The notes beneath the pieces are model-generated. The model saw only the letters and a program-made list of their open reading frames with translations, was not told the origin of the DNA and did not search any database. Of a stretch of 64,000 nt of DNA, positions 9,064 to 18,612 are shown one piece after another. This DNA is from Hydrogenophilales bacterium (lineage in GTDB: Bacteria > Pseudomonadota > Gammaproteobacteria > Burkholderiales > Thiobacillaceae): positions 1-64,000 of the forward strand of contig JAHFRD010000017.1 in assembly GCA_023258975.1 (NCBI GenBank), written 5' to 3'. A program made the translations under genes and the position numbers. Numbering within the stretch: the first letter of the stretch is position 1; every line of letters starts with the position of its first letter.

Positions 9064-10518
9064 TTGGCGGGCTTTGTCGTTTCCAGCGCAGCAGCGCACC
9101 CATTCGGAGTCCTCGATCTGAACACGCTCGCCGTCGAATACCGCAAGGTCGAGACGCTCATCCCCTTTGCCCGCAACCCACGGACCCATTCCGAGGCGCA
9201 GGTCGCCAAGATCGCGGCCAGCATCGTGGAATACGGCTGGACCAATCCGCTCCTGGTGGATGGCGACAACGGACTCATCGCCGGCCACGGACGTCTGGCC
9301 GCTGCCCGCAAGTTGGGGCTGGCCAAAGTGCCGGTGATCGAGTTGGGCCATCTCTCGCCCACCCAAAAGCGTGCCTACGTGATTGGCGACAACCAACTCG
9401 CGTTGCAGGCGGGCTGGGACGAGGAACTGCTGGCCCTGGAACTGGCTGAGTTGCAGGAGGCCGGTTACGACCTGCTGCTCACCGGCTTCGACGATGGCGA
9501 GATCGAACGGCTGCTGGCAGCCGAGGTGACGATCAGCGACGAAACCAACAGCGAGCCGGCTGGTGACGAGCCCGATGCTGCCGACGAAGTACCGGACACT
9601 CCGACCAACCCTGTCTCCCGCTCTGGCGACGTCTGGCAGTTGGGTGCGCATCGCCTGATCTGCGGGGATGCCACCGATTCCGATGTGGTCGCTGCGCTGA
9701 TGGTCGGCGAAACCGCCGATCTGTGCTTCACCTCGCCGCCCTATGGCAACCAAAGGAACTACACCAACGCCATCGTCGATTGGGACGATTTGATGTGTGG
9801 CGTCTTCGCCCGATTACCCATGGCCGCCGATGGCCAGGTGCTGGTCAACCTTGGGTTGATCCACCGCGACAACGAGGTCGTTCCCTACTGGAACGGCTGG
9901 CTCGACTGGATGCGCACCCAAGGCTGGCGGCGTTTTGCCTGGTACGTCTGGGACCAAGGACCGGGGATGCCCGGCGACTGGTCGGGACGCCTGGCACCCA
10001 GCTTCGAATTCGTTTTTCACTTCAACAAGCAGAGCCGCAAACCCAACAAGATCGTGCCCTGCAAGTTCGCCGGCCAGGAAACGCACCTGCGTGCCGATGG
10101 CTCATCGACGGCCATGCGTGGCAAGGATGGCGAGGTAGGCGGCTGGACCGCTGCGGGTCAGCCCACCCAGGACCACCGCATCCCTGACAGCGTGATCCGC
10201 ATCATGCGGCACAAGGGCAAGATCGGTCAGGACATCGACCATCCGGCCGTGTTCCCGGTGGACTTGCCGGCCCACATCATGGTGTCCTTCACCGACGCCG
10301 GCGCGATCGTGTTCGAACCCTTTGGCGGCTCGGGCACCTCGCTTCTTGCCGGTCAACGCACCGGCCGTAAAGTACGGGCGGTGGAAATCGCGCCGGAGTA
10401 TGTCGACGTCGCCATCAAGCGATTTCAGCAGAATCATCCTGGCGTGCCGGTGACCTTGCAGGCCAACGGCCAGACCTTTGATGCCGTCGCTGCCGATCGA
10501 CTGGGAGCAGCGGCATGA
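9064..10518 (+). CDS. ParB-domain DNA methyltransferase, SPPY motif
   Basis: ParB/Srx N-terminus LIPFARNPRTHSEAQVAKIAASI..GHGRLAAARKLG; MTase LCFTSPPYGNQRNY and FEPFGGSGTSLLAGQRTGRKVRAVEI. Start codon uncertain (TTG). Confidence 0.85.
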   Translation: MAGFVVSSAAAHPFGVLDLNTLAVEYRKVETLIPFARNPRTHSEAQVAKIAASIVEYGWTNPLLVDGDNGLIAGHGRLAAARKLGLAKVPVIELGHLSPTQKRAYVIGDNQLALQAGWDEELLALELAELQEAGYDLLLTGFDDGEIERLLAAEVTISDETNSEPAGDEPDAADEVPDTPTNPVSRSGDVWQLGAHRLICGDATDSDVVAALMVGETADLCFTSPPYGNQRNYTNAIVDWDDLMCGVFARLPMAADGQVLVNLGLIHRDNEVVPYWNGWLDWMRTQGWRRFAWYVWDQGPGMPGDWSGRLAPSFEFVFHFNKQSRKPNKIVPCKFAGQETHLRADGSSTAMRGKDGEVGGWTAAGQPTQDHRIPDSVIRIMRHKGKIGQDIDHPAVFPVDLPAHIMVSFTDAGAIVFEPFGGSGTSLLAGQRTGRKVRAVEIAPEYVDVAIKRFQQNHPGVPVTLQANGQTFDAVAADRLGAAA

Positions 10519-11795
10519 GCATCTCCTGGCTGGCCGACAAGATTGAGCAGTGGCCTACGGACAAACTGCTGCCGTATGCGCGAAATGCCCGCACCCACAC
10601 CGACGCCCAGGTCGCGCAGATCGCGGCGTCGATTGCCGAGTTTGGCTTCACCAATCCGATCCTCGCCGGTGGCGACGGCGTGATTGTCGCCGGACATGGT
10701 CGGCTTGCCGCCGCTCAGAAGTTGGGCATCCCGACTGTGCCAGTGGTGGTGCTCGACCACCTCACTCCCACCCAGCGCCGCGCACTGGTGATCGCGGACA
10801 ACCGCATCGCCGAGAACGCCGGCTGGGATGAAGCCATGCTCCAGGTGGAACTGGCAGCACTTCAGGACGACGACTTCGACCTGTCGCTCACCGGCTTCGA
10901 TGCCGATGTGCTGGCCGATCTGCTGGCCGGAGAAGAGTCCACCACCGAGGGGCAGTCCGATGACGATGCCACGCCGGAGGTGCCGGAAACGCCGGTGTCC
11001 CGGCCTGGCGACCTCTGGATCTGTGGCGACCACCGGGTGCTGTGCGGCGACGCCACCGACGCCGATGCTTACGCCACGCTGTTAGGCGACGCCCTTGTCG
11101 ACATGGTCTGGCAAGACCCGCCCTACAACGTCAATTACGCCAACACACCCAAGGACAAGATGCGCGGCACGAATCGTGCAATCTTGAACGACAACCTCGG
11201 CGTGGGTTTCTACGATTTCCTGCTGGCGGCGCTGACGCCGGCCCTGGCGCATTGTCGGGGTGCGGTCTACATCGCGATGTCCTCCAGTGAACTCGACACC
11301 CTGCAGTCCGCGTTCCGCGCGGCAGGTGGCAAGTGGTCGACCTTCATCATCTGGGCCAAGAACACGTTCACCCTGGGCCACGCCGACTACCAGCGCCAAT
11401 TCGAGCCGATCCTGTACGGCTGGCCGGAAGGTAGCAAGCGCCACTGGTGCGGCGACCGCGACCAGGGCGACGTCTGGCAGATCAAGAAACCGCACAAGAA
11501 CGATCTGCACCCGACCATGAAGCCGGTGGAACTGGTGGAGCGGGCGATCCGCAACTCCAGCCGCCCGGGGGACGTGGTACTGGATGCCTTCGGGGGTTCC
11601 GGCACGACGCTGATCGCCGCCGAGAAGTCAGGCCGTCACGCCCGACTGATCGAACTCGATCCGAAGTATGTGGATGTGATTGTGCGCCGCTGGCAGGACT
11701 GGACGGGCCATGAGGCGACACGCACCGAAGACGGCGCGAAATTCAACGCGGTGTCGGCCGAGGCGATTCCACAGCCGGACCCTCTGCCACGATGA
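10515..11795 (+). CDS. ParB-domain DNA methyltransferase, DPPY motif (paralogue)
   Basis: LLPYARNARTHTDAQVAQIAASI; MVWQDPPYNVNYA; LDAFGGSGTTLIAAEKSGRHARLIELD. Confidence 0.88.
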   Translation: MSISWLADKIEQWPTDKLLPYARNARTHTDAQVAQIAASIAEFGFTNPILAGGDGVIVAGHGRLAAAQKLGIPTVPVVVLDHLTPTQRRALVIADNRIAENAGWDEAMLQVELAALQDDDFDLSLTGFDADVLADLLAGEESTTEGQSDDDATPEVPETPVSRPGDLWICGDHRVLCGDATDADAYATLLGDALVDMVWQDPPYNVNYANTPKDKMRGTNRAILNDNLGVGFYDFLLAALTPALAHCRGAVYIAMSSSELDTLQSAFRAAGGKWSTFIIWAKNTFTLGHADYQRQFEPILYGWPEGSKRHWCGDRDQGDVWQIKKPHKNDLHPTMKPVELVERAIRNSSRPGDVVLDAFGGSGTTLIAAEKSGRHARLIELDPKYVDVIVRRWQDWTGHEATRTEDGAKFNAVSAEAIPQPDPLPR

Positions 11796-11940
11796 ATCGT
11801 GCCTCGGGGGAGAACCCCGGAAAGTGATCCGGCGTGCTCGTTGCCGATTCGGTCAACATCTGGAGGGCAGCTTGGGCATCCGGTGCGGCCCAGTCTCCCC
11901 ACCGTGTGCCATCTGCTTCGATGATCGTGAAGATTCGCAT
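11743..11940 (-). CDS. small conserved phage protein
   Basis: MRIFTIIEADGTRWGDWAAPDAQAALQMLTES... Confidence 0.5.
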   Translation of the reverse strand: MRIFTIIEADGTRWGDWAAPDAQAALQMLTESATSTPDHFPGFSPEARFIVAEGPAVESPRPTPR

Positions 11941-11959
11941 GGCAGCCTCCGGGGTTTGC

Positions 11960-12331
11960 TCAGGCGGCCAGGGCTTCGTCGTCCATGATCTCGCAGTGGA
12001 TCACGAAGCCCGTCAGGTAGGGCAGCCCGCGCGGGATTCCGTATTCCTTGCTGGTGATGCGGCCTATCGTCCAGACTATCCACTGTTGGGTGGCGGCGGC
12101 GATGGCGAGATCCAGGTCTTCGCCGTGGTGCATCTGGTTGAGAACGCTGTCCGCAAAATGGCGCCCGTGGCGGCTGTCCATAAAAATCCGCACCGTTTCC
12201 AGCGACTGGCCGGTGGCCTCGGCGACCGCATGCATCGCGATCGGCCAGGCTGCGTCGGCGTATTCGTTCATGGTGCCAAAAAAGCCCCAGGCATCGTTCT
12301 GGGTGGCGGGCATCGGGTGGGTGGTGGTCAT
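11960..12331 (-). CDS. hypothetical phage protein
   Basis: MTTTHPMPATQNDAWGFFGTMNEYADAAWPIAMHAV...; preceded by the 31-bp element. Confidence 0.65.
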   Translation of the reverse strand: MTTTHPMPATQNDAWGFFGTMNEYADAAWPIAMHAVAEATGQSLETVRIFMDSRHGRHFADSVLNQMHHGEDLDLAIAAATQQWIVWTIGRITSKEYGIPRGLPYLTGFVIHCEIMDDEALAA

Positions 12332-12365
12332 CTTGTTTCTCCTTCTGGATCGTTTCGACACCCGT

Positions 12366-12396
12366 ATGAACGCGCTGTGCGATTGAGAAGCCAAGC
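12366..12396 (-). promoter_or_regulatory. 31-bp intergenic element, copy A
   Basis: minus strand GCTTGGCTTCTCAATCGCACAGCGCGTTCAT. Confidence 0.7.
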
Positions 12397-12423
12397 GCAT
12401 TCACCATCTTTTTGGAATTCAAA

Positions 12424-12681
12424 TTATCCGGCTCCCAGCACCTTGACGCCCTCGTGAGCGAGGGTCAGTGCGGCATTGGCAAAGGCGGCGTGCGACACCC
12501 CGGGCGCGTTTTCCGCGTCCGACAGGAGTTGGTCGACGGCTTCCTTGACCTTGGCGCGCATCGCCGCACACGCGGCCTCCTGTTGCGCCGGGCTGGCCGT
12601 CTCGATCTCCGGGCACAGTCGCACCAGGGTGGTCAGGGCGGCGGTGCCGAGTTTTTCCCCGAGGAGGTCGATGCTGTTCAT
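12424..12681 (-). CDS. hypothetical phage protein
   Basis: MNSIDLLGEKLGTAALTTLVRLCPEIETASPAQQEAACAAM..., 85 aa. Confidence 0.55.
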   Translation of the reverse strand: MNSIDLLGEKLGTAALTTLVRLCPEIETASPAQQEAACAAMRAKVKEAVDQLLSDAENAPGVSHAAFANAALTLAHEGVKVLGAG

Positions 12682-12827
12682 TGCGCATCCCCCAGGTCGT
12701 GGCAGTCGATGACCTCGACCGCGTCGCTGGCAAAGACCCTGGCCTCCACCAGGCTGCGGTGGTGGAAGAAGTACACCGTGCCGTCGGCACGGATGGCTTT
12801 GTAGAGGTGGAAACTCAAGGGGTCCAT
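12678..12827 (-). CDS. small hypothetical protein (49 aa)
   Basis: Manual translation MDPLSFHLYKAIRADGTVYFFHHRSLVEARVFASDAVEVIDCHDLGDAQ*; overlaps next start; below ORF-track cutoff. Confidence 0.5.
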   Translation of the reverse strand: MDPLSFHLYKAIRADGTVYFFHHRSLVEARVFASDAVEVIDCHDLGDAQ

Positions 12828-12854
12828 GTGGTGCTCCGTGTTGGTGACATCCCC

Positions 12855-12885
12855 ATGAACGCGCTGTGATGGATTGAAGCCAAGC
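12855..12885 (-). promoter_or_regulatory. 31-bp intergenic element, copy B
   Basis: minus strand GCTTGGCTTCAATCCATCACAGCGCGTTCAT. Confidence 0.7.
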
Positions 12886-12930
12886 TGAATCTGCTGCTGT
12901 ATTCAGGCCGGGAAACCCCGGCCCGGTGCA

Positions 12931-13239
12931 TCAAACCGCCACGCCGACGTACCGCCCGTAGGCGCTGCCCGAGGGATCGACGTAAAGCGTCGTGCGGTCG
13001 GGTGCGGTGACCATGACGGAGTTGCGCTCGTCCTTGTTCAACCAGCCGCCGAGCCCCTTGAGCCAGTCTCGGTCGACCAGCAGGTTCTCGGCGAATTCAT
13101 CGTATTCGGCCGTGGACAGTGCGACGAGCTTCTCGACCATGACCTGGCTGGCAGTGGGATCGGGATCGCCGTTGAGCAGGACTTCGTCCAGGCTGCAGGG
13201 CTTGCGGGTGAATCGGACGCGGATGGTTTCGATTTGCAT
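12931..13239 (-). CDS. hypothetical phage protein
   Basis: MQIETIRVRFTRKPCSLDEVLLNGDPDPTASQVMVEKLVALSTAEYDEF...; preceded by copy C. Confidence 0.6.
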   Translation of the reverse strand: MQIETIRVRFTRKPCSLDEVLLNGDPDPTASQVMVEKLVALSTAEYDEFAENLLVDRDWLKGLGGWLNKDERNSVMVTAPDRTTLYVDPSGSAYGRYVGVAV

Positions 13240-13281
13240 GCGGGCTCTCCTGTTGAGTTGGGGATGTCAATCGACGCCCCC

Positions 13282-13312
13282 ATGAACGCGCTGTGTGATT
13301 GAGAAGCCAAGC
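13282..13312 (-). promoter_or_regulatory. 31-bp intergenic element, copy C
   Basis: minus strand GCTTGGCTTCTCAATCACACAGCGCGTTCAT. Confidence 0.7.
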
Positions 13313-13320
13313 TATTCTGA

Positions 13321-13842
13321 TCAACCGATTCGGTAGACCCGCTCACCGCCCTGGACCTTCTCCGAAATCAGGTTCAGGCCCAGCTTCTTCTTGAAGGCGC
13401 CGGCAAAGGTGCCGCGCACCGTGTGTGCTTGCCAGCCCGTGGCGGCCATGACCTGTGGGATCGTCGCCCCCTCGGCGCGCTTCAGCATCGCGACCACTCG
13501 GGCCTGCTTGCTGTTCTCGCGGGTGCGGGGTGGCTTTGCCTCATTGGCCGTACCCTGCCAGGTCGCTTCGGCGGCGGCGACATCGGCCTCCAGGGCGGCA
13601 CTCTCGGTCGGTTCCGGATCATGGGCCGGGCGGCAGCGACCAATGGCGGCGTAGCCGTCGTCGGTGAGTACATGCTTGTCGTCCTGCTCGACGATCAGTC
13701 CGCGCGCAGTAAGTCCGCCGATTACCTTCGCCCGCGCGCCGCCCCGCAGGGTGGGCGGCAAGGGTTCGATGTCGCCATCAGGACGATAGGCGGCCTGGGT
13801 CAGGATGGTGGTTTGGGATTCAGTCAGTTTGATGGGGGTCAT
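13321..13842 (-). CDS. DUF3489 domain protein
   Basis: C-terminus KQARVVAMLKRAEGATIPQVMAATGWQAHTVRGTFAGAFKKKLGLNLISEKVQGGERVYRI. Confidence 0.85.
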   Translation of the reverse strand: MTPIKLTESQTTILTQAAYRPDGDIEPLPPTLRGGARAKVIGGLTARGLIVEQDDKHVLTDDGYAAIGRCRPAHDPEPTESAALEADVAAAEATWQGTANEAKPPRTRENSKQARVVAMLKRAEGATIPQVMAATGWQAHTVRGTFAGAFKKKLGLNLISEKVQGGERVYRIG

Positions 13843-13873
13843 GTCGTACTCCTTGCTGGTTGATGGTGATGTG

Positions 13874-13904
13874 ATGAACGCGCTGTTCCGAGGTGAAGCC
13901 AAGC
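13874..13904 (-). promoter_or_regulatory. 31-bp intergenic element, copy D
   Basis: minus strand GCTTGGCTTCACCTCGGAACAGCGCGTTCAT. Confidence 0.7.
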
Positions 13905-13929
13905 GTTTCGCCGGGCTTCCGCATCTCGA

Positions 13930-14196
13930 TCAGTCCGCGTCGTCCTCGGTGGCCGCTTCGATTTCCGCGATGGTGTCTTCCATCGAGACCATCGAGCCGC
14001 CCAGGTAAGCGTGGTCGTTGGTCAGGGCCATCTTGGCGTGGGCCAGCCAGTAGGACTCGGCCCGTTGCAGGGTCATCTCCTGGCCGCTTTGCTTGATCAG
14101 GGTCTTGGCTTGCTCCAGGCACTCGAGCATCTGGACCTGGATCTCGCGCAGTTCGTCGACAAGTTCCTGGCGTTGTTCGGGGGTTTGCGTGGTCAT
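13930..14196 (-). CDS. hypothetical phage protein
   Basis: MTTQTPEQRQELVDELREIQVQMLECLEQAKTLIKQSGQEM...; preceded by copy E. Confidence 0.6.
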   Translation of the reverse strand: MTTQTPEQRQELVDELREIQVQMLECLEQAKTLIKQSGQEMTLQRAESYWLAHAKMALTNDHAYLGGSMVSMEDTIAEIEAATEDDAD

Positions 14197-14230
14197 GTTC
14201 GTCTCCGTGGGCGTGGTTGATGGTGTAGTC

Positions 14231-14261
14231 ATGAACGCGCTGTGCCAGAGACAAGCCAAGC
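14231..14261 (-). promoter_or_regulatory. 31-bp intergenic element, copy E
   Basis: minus strand GCTTGGCTTGTCTCTGGCACAGCGCGTTCAT. Confidence 0.7.
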
Positions 14262-14311
14262 TGAGTTTTGAAAAAACCATCGAACAAACCATCAACTTTT
14301 AGCTGGATTTA

Positions 14312-14848
14312 ATGGGCATCTCGATTCGCGCCTACGCCCGCCATCGGGGGGTGTCCGACACCGCCGTTCACAAAGCGATCCGCGCTGGCCGCATCACGCC
14401 CGAGGCGGATGGCACCCTGGATCCGGACAAGGTCGATCGGGAGTGGAACAAGAACACCGAGGCCCCGGCCCAAGGCACCCAGCGCCGGGCCGAGACCATC
14501 ACCGTCAAGGAAGCGCCGGCACCCGCCGAGTCGCAAACCCCCTCCCTGGGCACCGGCGGCACTTCGCTGCTGCAGGCGCGCACGGTCAACGAGGTGGTCA
14601 AGGCGCAGACCAACAAGGTGCGCCTGGCCCGACTCAAGGGCGACCTGGTCGATCGTTCTCAGGCTATCGCCCATGTTTTTCAGTTGGCGCGCAATGAACG
14701 CGACGCTTGGCTCAACTGGCCGGCGCGGGTGTCGGCGCAGATGGCGGCCACGCTTGGCATGGACGCCCACGCTCTGCACATCGCTCTGGACGCGGCGGTG
14801 CGCACACACCTGATGGAACTGGGCGAACTGCGCCCGAAGGTGGATTGA
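14312..14848 (+). CDS. terminase small subunit-like / DNA packaging protein
   Basis: N-terminal HTH MGISIRAYARHRGVSDTAVHKAIRAGRI; immediately upstream of large terminase. Confidence 0.7.
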   Translation: MGISIRAYARHRGVSDTAVHKAIRAGRITPEADGTLDPDKVDREWNKNTEAPAQGTQRRAETITVKEAPAPAESQTPSLGTGGTSLLQARTVNEVVKAQTNKVRLARLKGDLVDRSQAIAHVFQLARNERDAWLNWPARVSAQMAATLGMDAHALHIALDAAVRTHLMELGELRPKVD

Positions 14849-16821
14849 TGGATTACGAAGGCGGCATCGAGATCGAACGCGCCTGGCGCGAGGGGCTGAC
14901 CCCGGATCCGATGCTGACCTTGTCTGAATGGGCCGACCGGCACCGGGTGCTGTCCAGCAAATCTTCCTCGGAACCGGGGCGCTGGCGCACCAGCCGCACG
15001 CCGTATCTCAAGGAGATCATGGACTGCCTGTCGCCGACCTCGCCCATCGAACGCATCGTGTTCATGGCGGGCGGCCAGCTGGGCAAAACGGAATGCGGCA
15101 ACAACTGGATCGGCTACGTGATCCACCATGCGCCCGGCCCGATGATGGCGGTGTCGCCCACGGTGGAGATGGCCAAGCGCAACTCCAAGCAGCGCATCGA
15201 CCCGCTGATCGAGGAGTCGCCCACACTCAAGGAACTGATCTCGCCGGCGCGAAGCCGCGATTCGGGCAACACCATCCTGGCCAAGGAGTTCCGGGGTGGC
15301 GTACTGGTGATGACGGGTGCGAACAGTGCCGTCGGACTGCGTTCGATGCCGGTGCGTTATCTGTTTCTGGATGAGGTGGATGGTTATCCCCTGGACGTCG
15401 ATGGTGAGGGCGATGCGATTTCGCTGGCCGAAGCCCGCACCCGGACCTTCGCGCGGCGCAAGATTTTTATTGTCTCGACGCCGACCATCGCCGGGGTCTC
15501 GGCCATCGAGCGCGAATACGAGGCATCGGACCAGCGCCGCTACTTCGTGCCCTGTCCGCACTGTGGGCATCGTCAGTGGCTGCGCTTCGAGCAACTGCGC
15601 TGGGACAAGCACCAGCCCGAAACGGCAGCCTACCTCTGCGAAACCTGCGACACCGCCATTGCCGAGCATCACAAGACTGCGATGCTGGCGGCGGGCGAGT
15701 GGCGCGCGCTGGGAACCCGCAACGGCAAAACCGCAGGTTTCCACCTGTCATCGCTCTATAGCCCGATCGGCTGGCGCTCCTGGCGCGACATCGCCGCTGC
15801 CTGGGAGTCCTCCGTGAACAAGGAATCCGGATCGGCCAGCGCCATCAAGACCTTCAAGAACACGGAACTGGGCGAGACCTGGATCGAGGAAGGCGAGGCG
15901 CCGGACTGGCAGCGCTTGCTGGAACGGCGCGAGGACTATCGCATCGGCAGCATCCCTGCCGGCGGCCTGCTGCTGGTGGGCGGGGCCGACGTGCAGAAGG
16001 ATCGCATCGAGGCCTCGATCTGGGCCTTTGGGCGTGGCAAGGAAGCCTGGCTCGTCGAGCACCGGGTGCTGATGGGCGATACGGCGCGGGATGGCGTATG
16101 GCGTCAGCTGGCCCAGATACTGACTGAAACCTGGACCCACGCCTCAGGTGCTCGGCTGCCGCTGGCCCGCTTCGCCCTGGATACCGGTTTCGCCACGCAA
16201 GAGGCCTACGCCTTTGTGCGCGCGGCGAAGGATCACCGGCTGATGGCCGTGAAGGGCGTGCCGCGTGGCGCAGCCCTGATTGGTACGCCAACGGCGGTCG
16301 ATGTGACCCAGGCCGGCAAGAAGCTGCGCCGAGGCATCAAGGTTTATTCGGTGGCGGTGGGCATCGCCAAGCTGGAGTTCTACAACGCCCTGCGCAAAGC
16401 CGCCGAGGTGGACGAGGACGGCGTCACGGTTCGCTATCCCATGGGTTTCGTGCATCTGCCGAAGGTGGACGCCGAGTTCATCCAGCAGCTCTGCGCCGAA
16501 CAATTGATCACCCGCCGCAACCGTAACGGCTTCCCGGTGCGGGAGTGGCAGAAGACCCGCGAGAGGAATGAGGCCCTGGACTGCTACGTCTATGCCCGCG
16601 CCGCAGCTGCTGCCGCTGGACTGGACCGTTTCGAGGAACGCCATTGGCGCGAACTGGAGCGACAAATGGGGCTGTCACCGGGGTTGTCCCCTCCAACTGG
16701 CGAGCCACCGATAGAAGCACCAACCGACCAATTCACTGAGGCCACCCATCGCGGTGGCCTTAGTGCTTCTGGAACCCCGAAACCCGCGCGCCGCGTGATT
16801 CGTAGCCGCTGGTTCGGGTGA
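14848..16821 (+). CDS. phage terminase large subunit (GpA family)
   Basis: VFMAGGQLGKTECGNNWIGYVI, MAVSPTVEMAKRNSKQRI, FLDEVDGYP. Confidence 0.92.
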   Translation: MDYEGGIEIERAWREGLTPDPMLTLSEWADRHRVLSSKSSSEPGRWRTSRTPYLKEIMDCLSPTSPIERIVFMAGGQLGKTECGNNWIGYVIHHAPGPMMAVSPTVEMAKRNSKQRIDPLIEESPTLKELISPARSRDSGNTILAKEFRGGVLVMTGANSAVGLRSMPVRYLFLDEVDGYPLDVDGEGDAISLAEARTRTFARRKIFIVSTPTIAGVSAIEREYEASDQRRYFVPCPHCGHRQWLRFEQLRWDKHQPETAAYLCETCDTAIAEHHKTAMLAAGEWRALGTRNGKTAGFHLSSLYSPIGWRSWRDIAAAWESSVNKESGSASAIKTFKNTELGETWIEEGEAPDWQRLLERREDYRIGSIPAGGLLLVGGADVQKDRIEASIWAFGRGKEAWLVEHRVLMGDTARDGVWRQLAQILTETWTHASGARLPLARFALDTGFATQEAYAFVRAAKDHRLMAVKGVPRGAALIGTPTAVDVTQAGKKLRRGIKVYSVAVGIAKLEFYNALRKAAEVDEDGVTVRYPMGFVHLPKVDAEFIQQLCAEQLITRRNRNGFPVREWQKTRERNEALDCYVYARAAAAAAGLDRFEERHWRELERQMGLSPGLSPPTGEPPIEAPTDQFTEATHRGGLSASGTPKPARRVIRSRWFG

Positions 16822-16881
16822 TGTGGGCCGAGGTTATCAACCAAGGCCCAAAACCCTCAATCTTCATTAAGGAAACGCACC

Positions 16882-17373
16882 ATGAGTTTGCAAACCCAAA
16901 TCCAGAGCTTCGTCCTGCGCGCAGCCCAGGAATTCAACGCGGTCTACACCAAGATCGGCTCGCTGGCCTCGCTGTCCACCACCGACAAGACCAGCCTGGT
17001 ATCGGCGATCAACGAACTGAAGAACGCGGTCAATGCGTCCACCAGCATCGATGACGCGCAGATCACCACCAGCACCACCTACTCGTCTTCCAAGATCGTC
17101 GGCCTGCTCGACGCATTGAAGGCTGACATCCTGGGTGGCGCCGATGCCGCGTTCGACACCTTGCTGGAAATCCAGCAGGCCATCCAGACCGGTGAGTCCG
17201 CCGCCACCGCGCTACTCGATACCGTCAACAAGCGGGTGCGTTATGACGCGGCCCAGGCGCTGACCGCACCCGAACAGGCCCAGGCCCGCAGCAACATCGG
17301 TGCCGTGGCTTCTGCCGATGTGGGCGACACCGCCTTCGACTTCGTCGCCGCCTTCGAGGCCGCCCTGATCTAA
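16882..17373 (+). CDS. phage structural/tail-fibre-like protein
   Basis: MSLQTQIQSFVLRAAQEFNAVYTKIGSLASLSTTDKTSLVSAINELKNAV..., repeat style of tail-fibre/baseplate wedge proteins. Confidence 0.5.
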   Translation: MSLQTQIQSFVLRAAQEFNAVYTKIGSLASLSTTDKTSLVSAINELKNAVNASTSIDDAQITTSTTYSSSKIVGLLDALKADILGGADAAFDTLLEIQQAIQTGESAATALLDTVNKRVRYDAAQALTAPEQAQARSNIGAVASADVGDTAFDFVAAFEAALI

Positions 17374-17437
17374 ACCCTCCCTCCCGGTTTCCCGCCTGCG
17401 GGCAGGGCCGGGCTCCCAACTCTGATCGAGGCACCTC

Positions 17438-18214
17438 ATGAGCACACTCGACACCGGCCTGGGCACGGTTCGCGACTGGATCACCCAACTGCGTCTGGGC
17501 AATGCCAGCAATCCAGCCCCCAGCGTCCTGCCCGCCAACCGGCAGATCCTGGATATCGGCCCCGGCGAAACCCTGGAGATCGTTCACGCCAACGATTCCG
17601 ATTACCGGCGCCTGGTCTCGCTCGCCGAACAGGTCTTCGATCCGGGGGCCAACCTGATGCCGGTGATGACGGGGCCCACTTCCCCTCTGTGCACCATCAC
17701 GTCCTCATCGTCTTATGCCCCGGCGGATGGTCCCTGGCGGGCCGCCGATGGCACCCCGACCACACACTGGTCGGTGGGCCCCTCACTCACGCAGGGCTGG
17801 TGGCGCTGTTGTTTCCCCGCACCCATGACCGCCGTGGGCTACGCCATCACCGCGCGCAACCCCTACGGTGACAGCGGCCCGAAGGACTGGACCCTGCGCG
17901 GCTCGAACGACGGCGTGAACTGGACCGTGCTCGATACCCAGTCTGGGGTGATCTGGAGCAACTCGCAGCGCCGCCAGTTCAGCTTGGCTCAGCCCGCCAG
18001 CTTCGCCTGCTGGGAGATCAACATCACGGCCAGTGCGCGCCCGGACTACGCCGCCCCGCTGGCCCTGGCCGAAGTGCAGCTATATGCGCCAGCGACGGAA
18101 CGCATCCTGGTGCCCTCGCAGCTGGACTACCAGATCGAGTACCGGGCTGACCGAACCCGGATCAAGCGCCTGGCTGCCGAGCGTCGGCTGCTGACCGCCA
18201 CGGTTCGCCTGTGA
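17438..18214 (+). CDS. F5/8 type C (discoidin)-like domain phage protein
   Basis: AADGTPTTHWSVGPSLTQGWWRCCFPAPMTAVGYAITARNPYGDSGPKDWTLRGSNDGVNWTVLDTQSG. Confidence 0.65.
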   Translation: MSTLDTGLGTVRDWITQLRLGNASNPAPSVLPANRQILDIGPGETLEIVHANDSDYRRLVSLAEQVFDPGANLMPVMTGPTSPLCTITSSSSYAPADGPWRAADGTPTTHWSVGPSLTQGWWRCCFPAPMTAVGYAITARNPYGDSGPKDWTLRGSNDGVNWTVLDTQSGVIWSNSQRRQFSLAQPASFACWEINITASARPDYAAPLALAEVQLYAPATERILVPSQLDYQIEYRADRTRIKRLAAERRLLTATVRL

Positions 18215-18612
18215 TGATGACCCTGGCGCAGCACATCGCCGCCCTGGCCACGCGCATCGGCCAGGAACTGAAAGCTCGGGTGACGCCTGAGCATCCAGGC
18301 CTCGCCCGCGCCTGGGTGAGTTTCGGCTGGCAGCCACAAAACGGCGGCCACATCGTGATCCACGCCGGGCACAACGTGAAGAAGGTGTTGCGCCTCGCCC
18401 CCGGCAAGTACCGGGTGATCTTCGATGAACCCATGCTCGATGCCCATTACTGCTGGCTCGCCTTCGCGCGCAACGGTGACAAGGCCATGAAGATGGCCGC
18501 CGCCCGTGTGAGTTGTGATGACAAGACCGAGGACGACGTGGAACTGGTCTGTGCCACGCCATCCGGCACGCTGGCCGACTCCAGCGAGATCAACGTCGTG
18601 GTCTACCGCTGA
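18211..18612 (+). CDS. hypothetical phage protein
   Basis: MMMTLAQHIAALATRIGQELKARVTPEHPGLARAWVSFGW...; overlaps upstream stop. Confidence 0.55.
   Translation: MMMTLAQHIAALATRIGQELKARVTPEHPGLARAWVSFGWQPQNGGHIVIHAGHNVKKVLRLAPGKYRVIFDEPMLDAHYCWLAFARNGDKAMKMAAARVSCDDKTEDDVELVCATPSGTLADSSEINVVVYR

Noticed and set aside
12366-14261. 31-bp repeats considered as a CRISPR array
   Set aside because: Spacings are about 360-590 bp with genes between copies, the middle of each repeat varies, and no cas genes are present.
16738-16764. Hairpin GAGGCCACCCATCGCGGTGGCCTTAG at the terminase 3' end
   Set aside because: Lies inside the terminase coding region with no T-tract; not supportable as a terminator.
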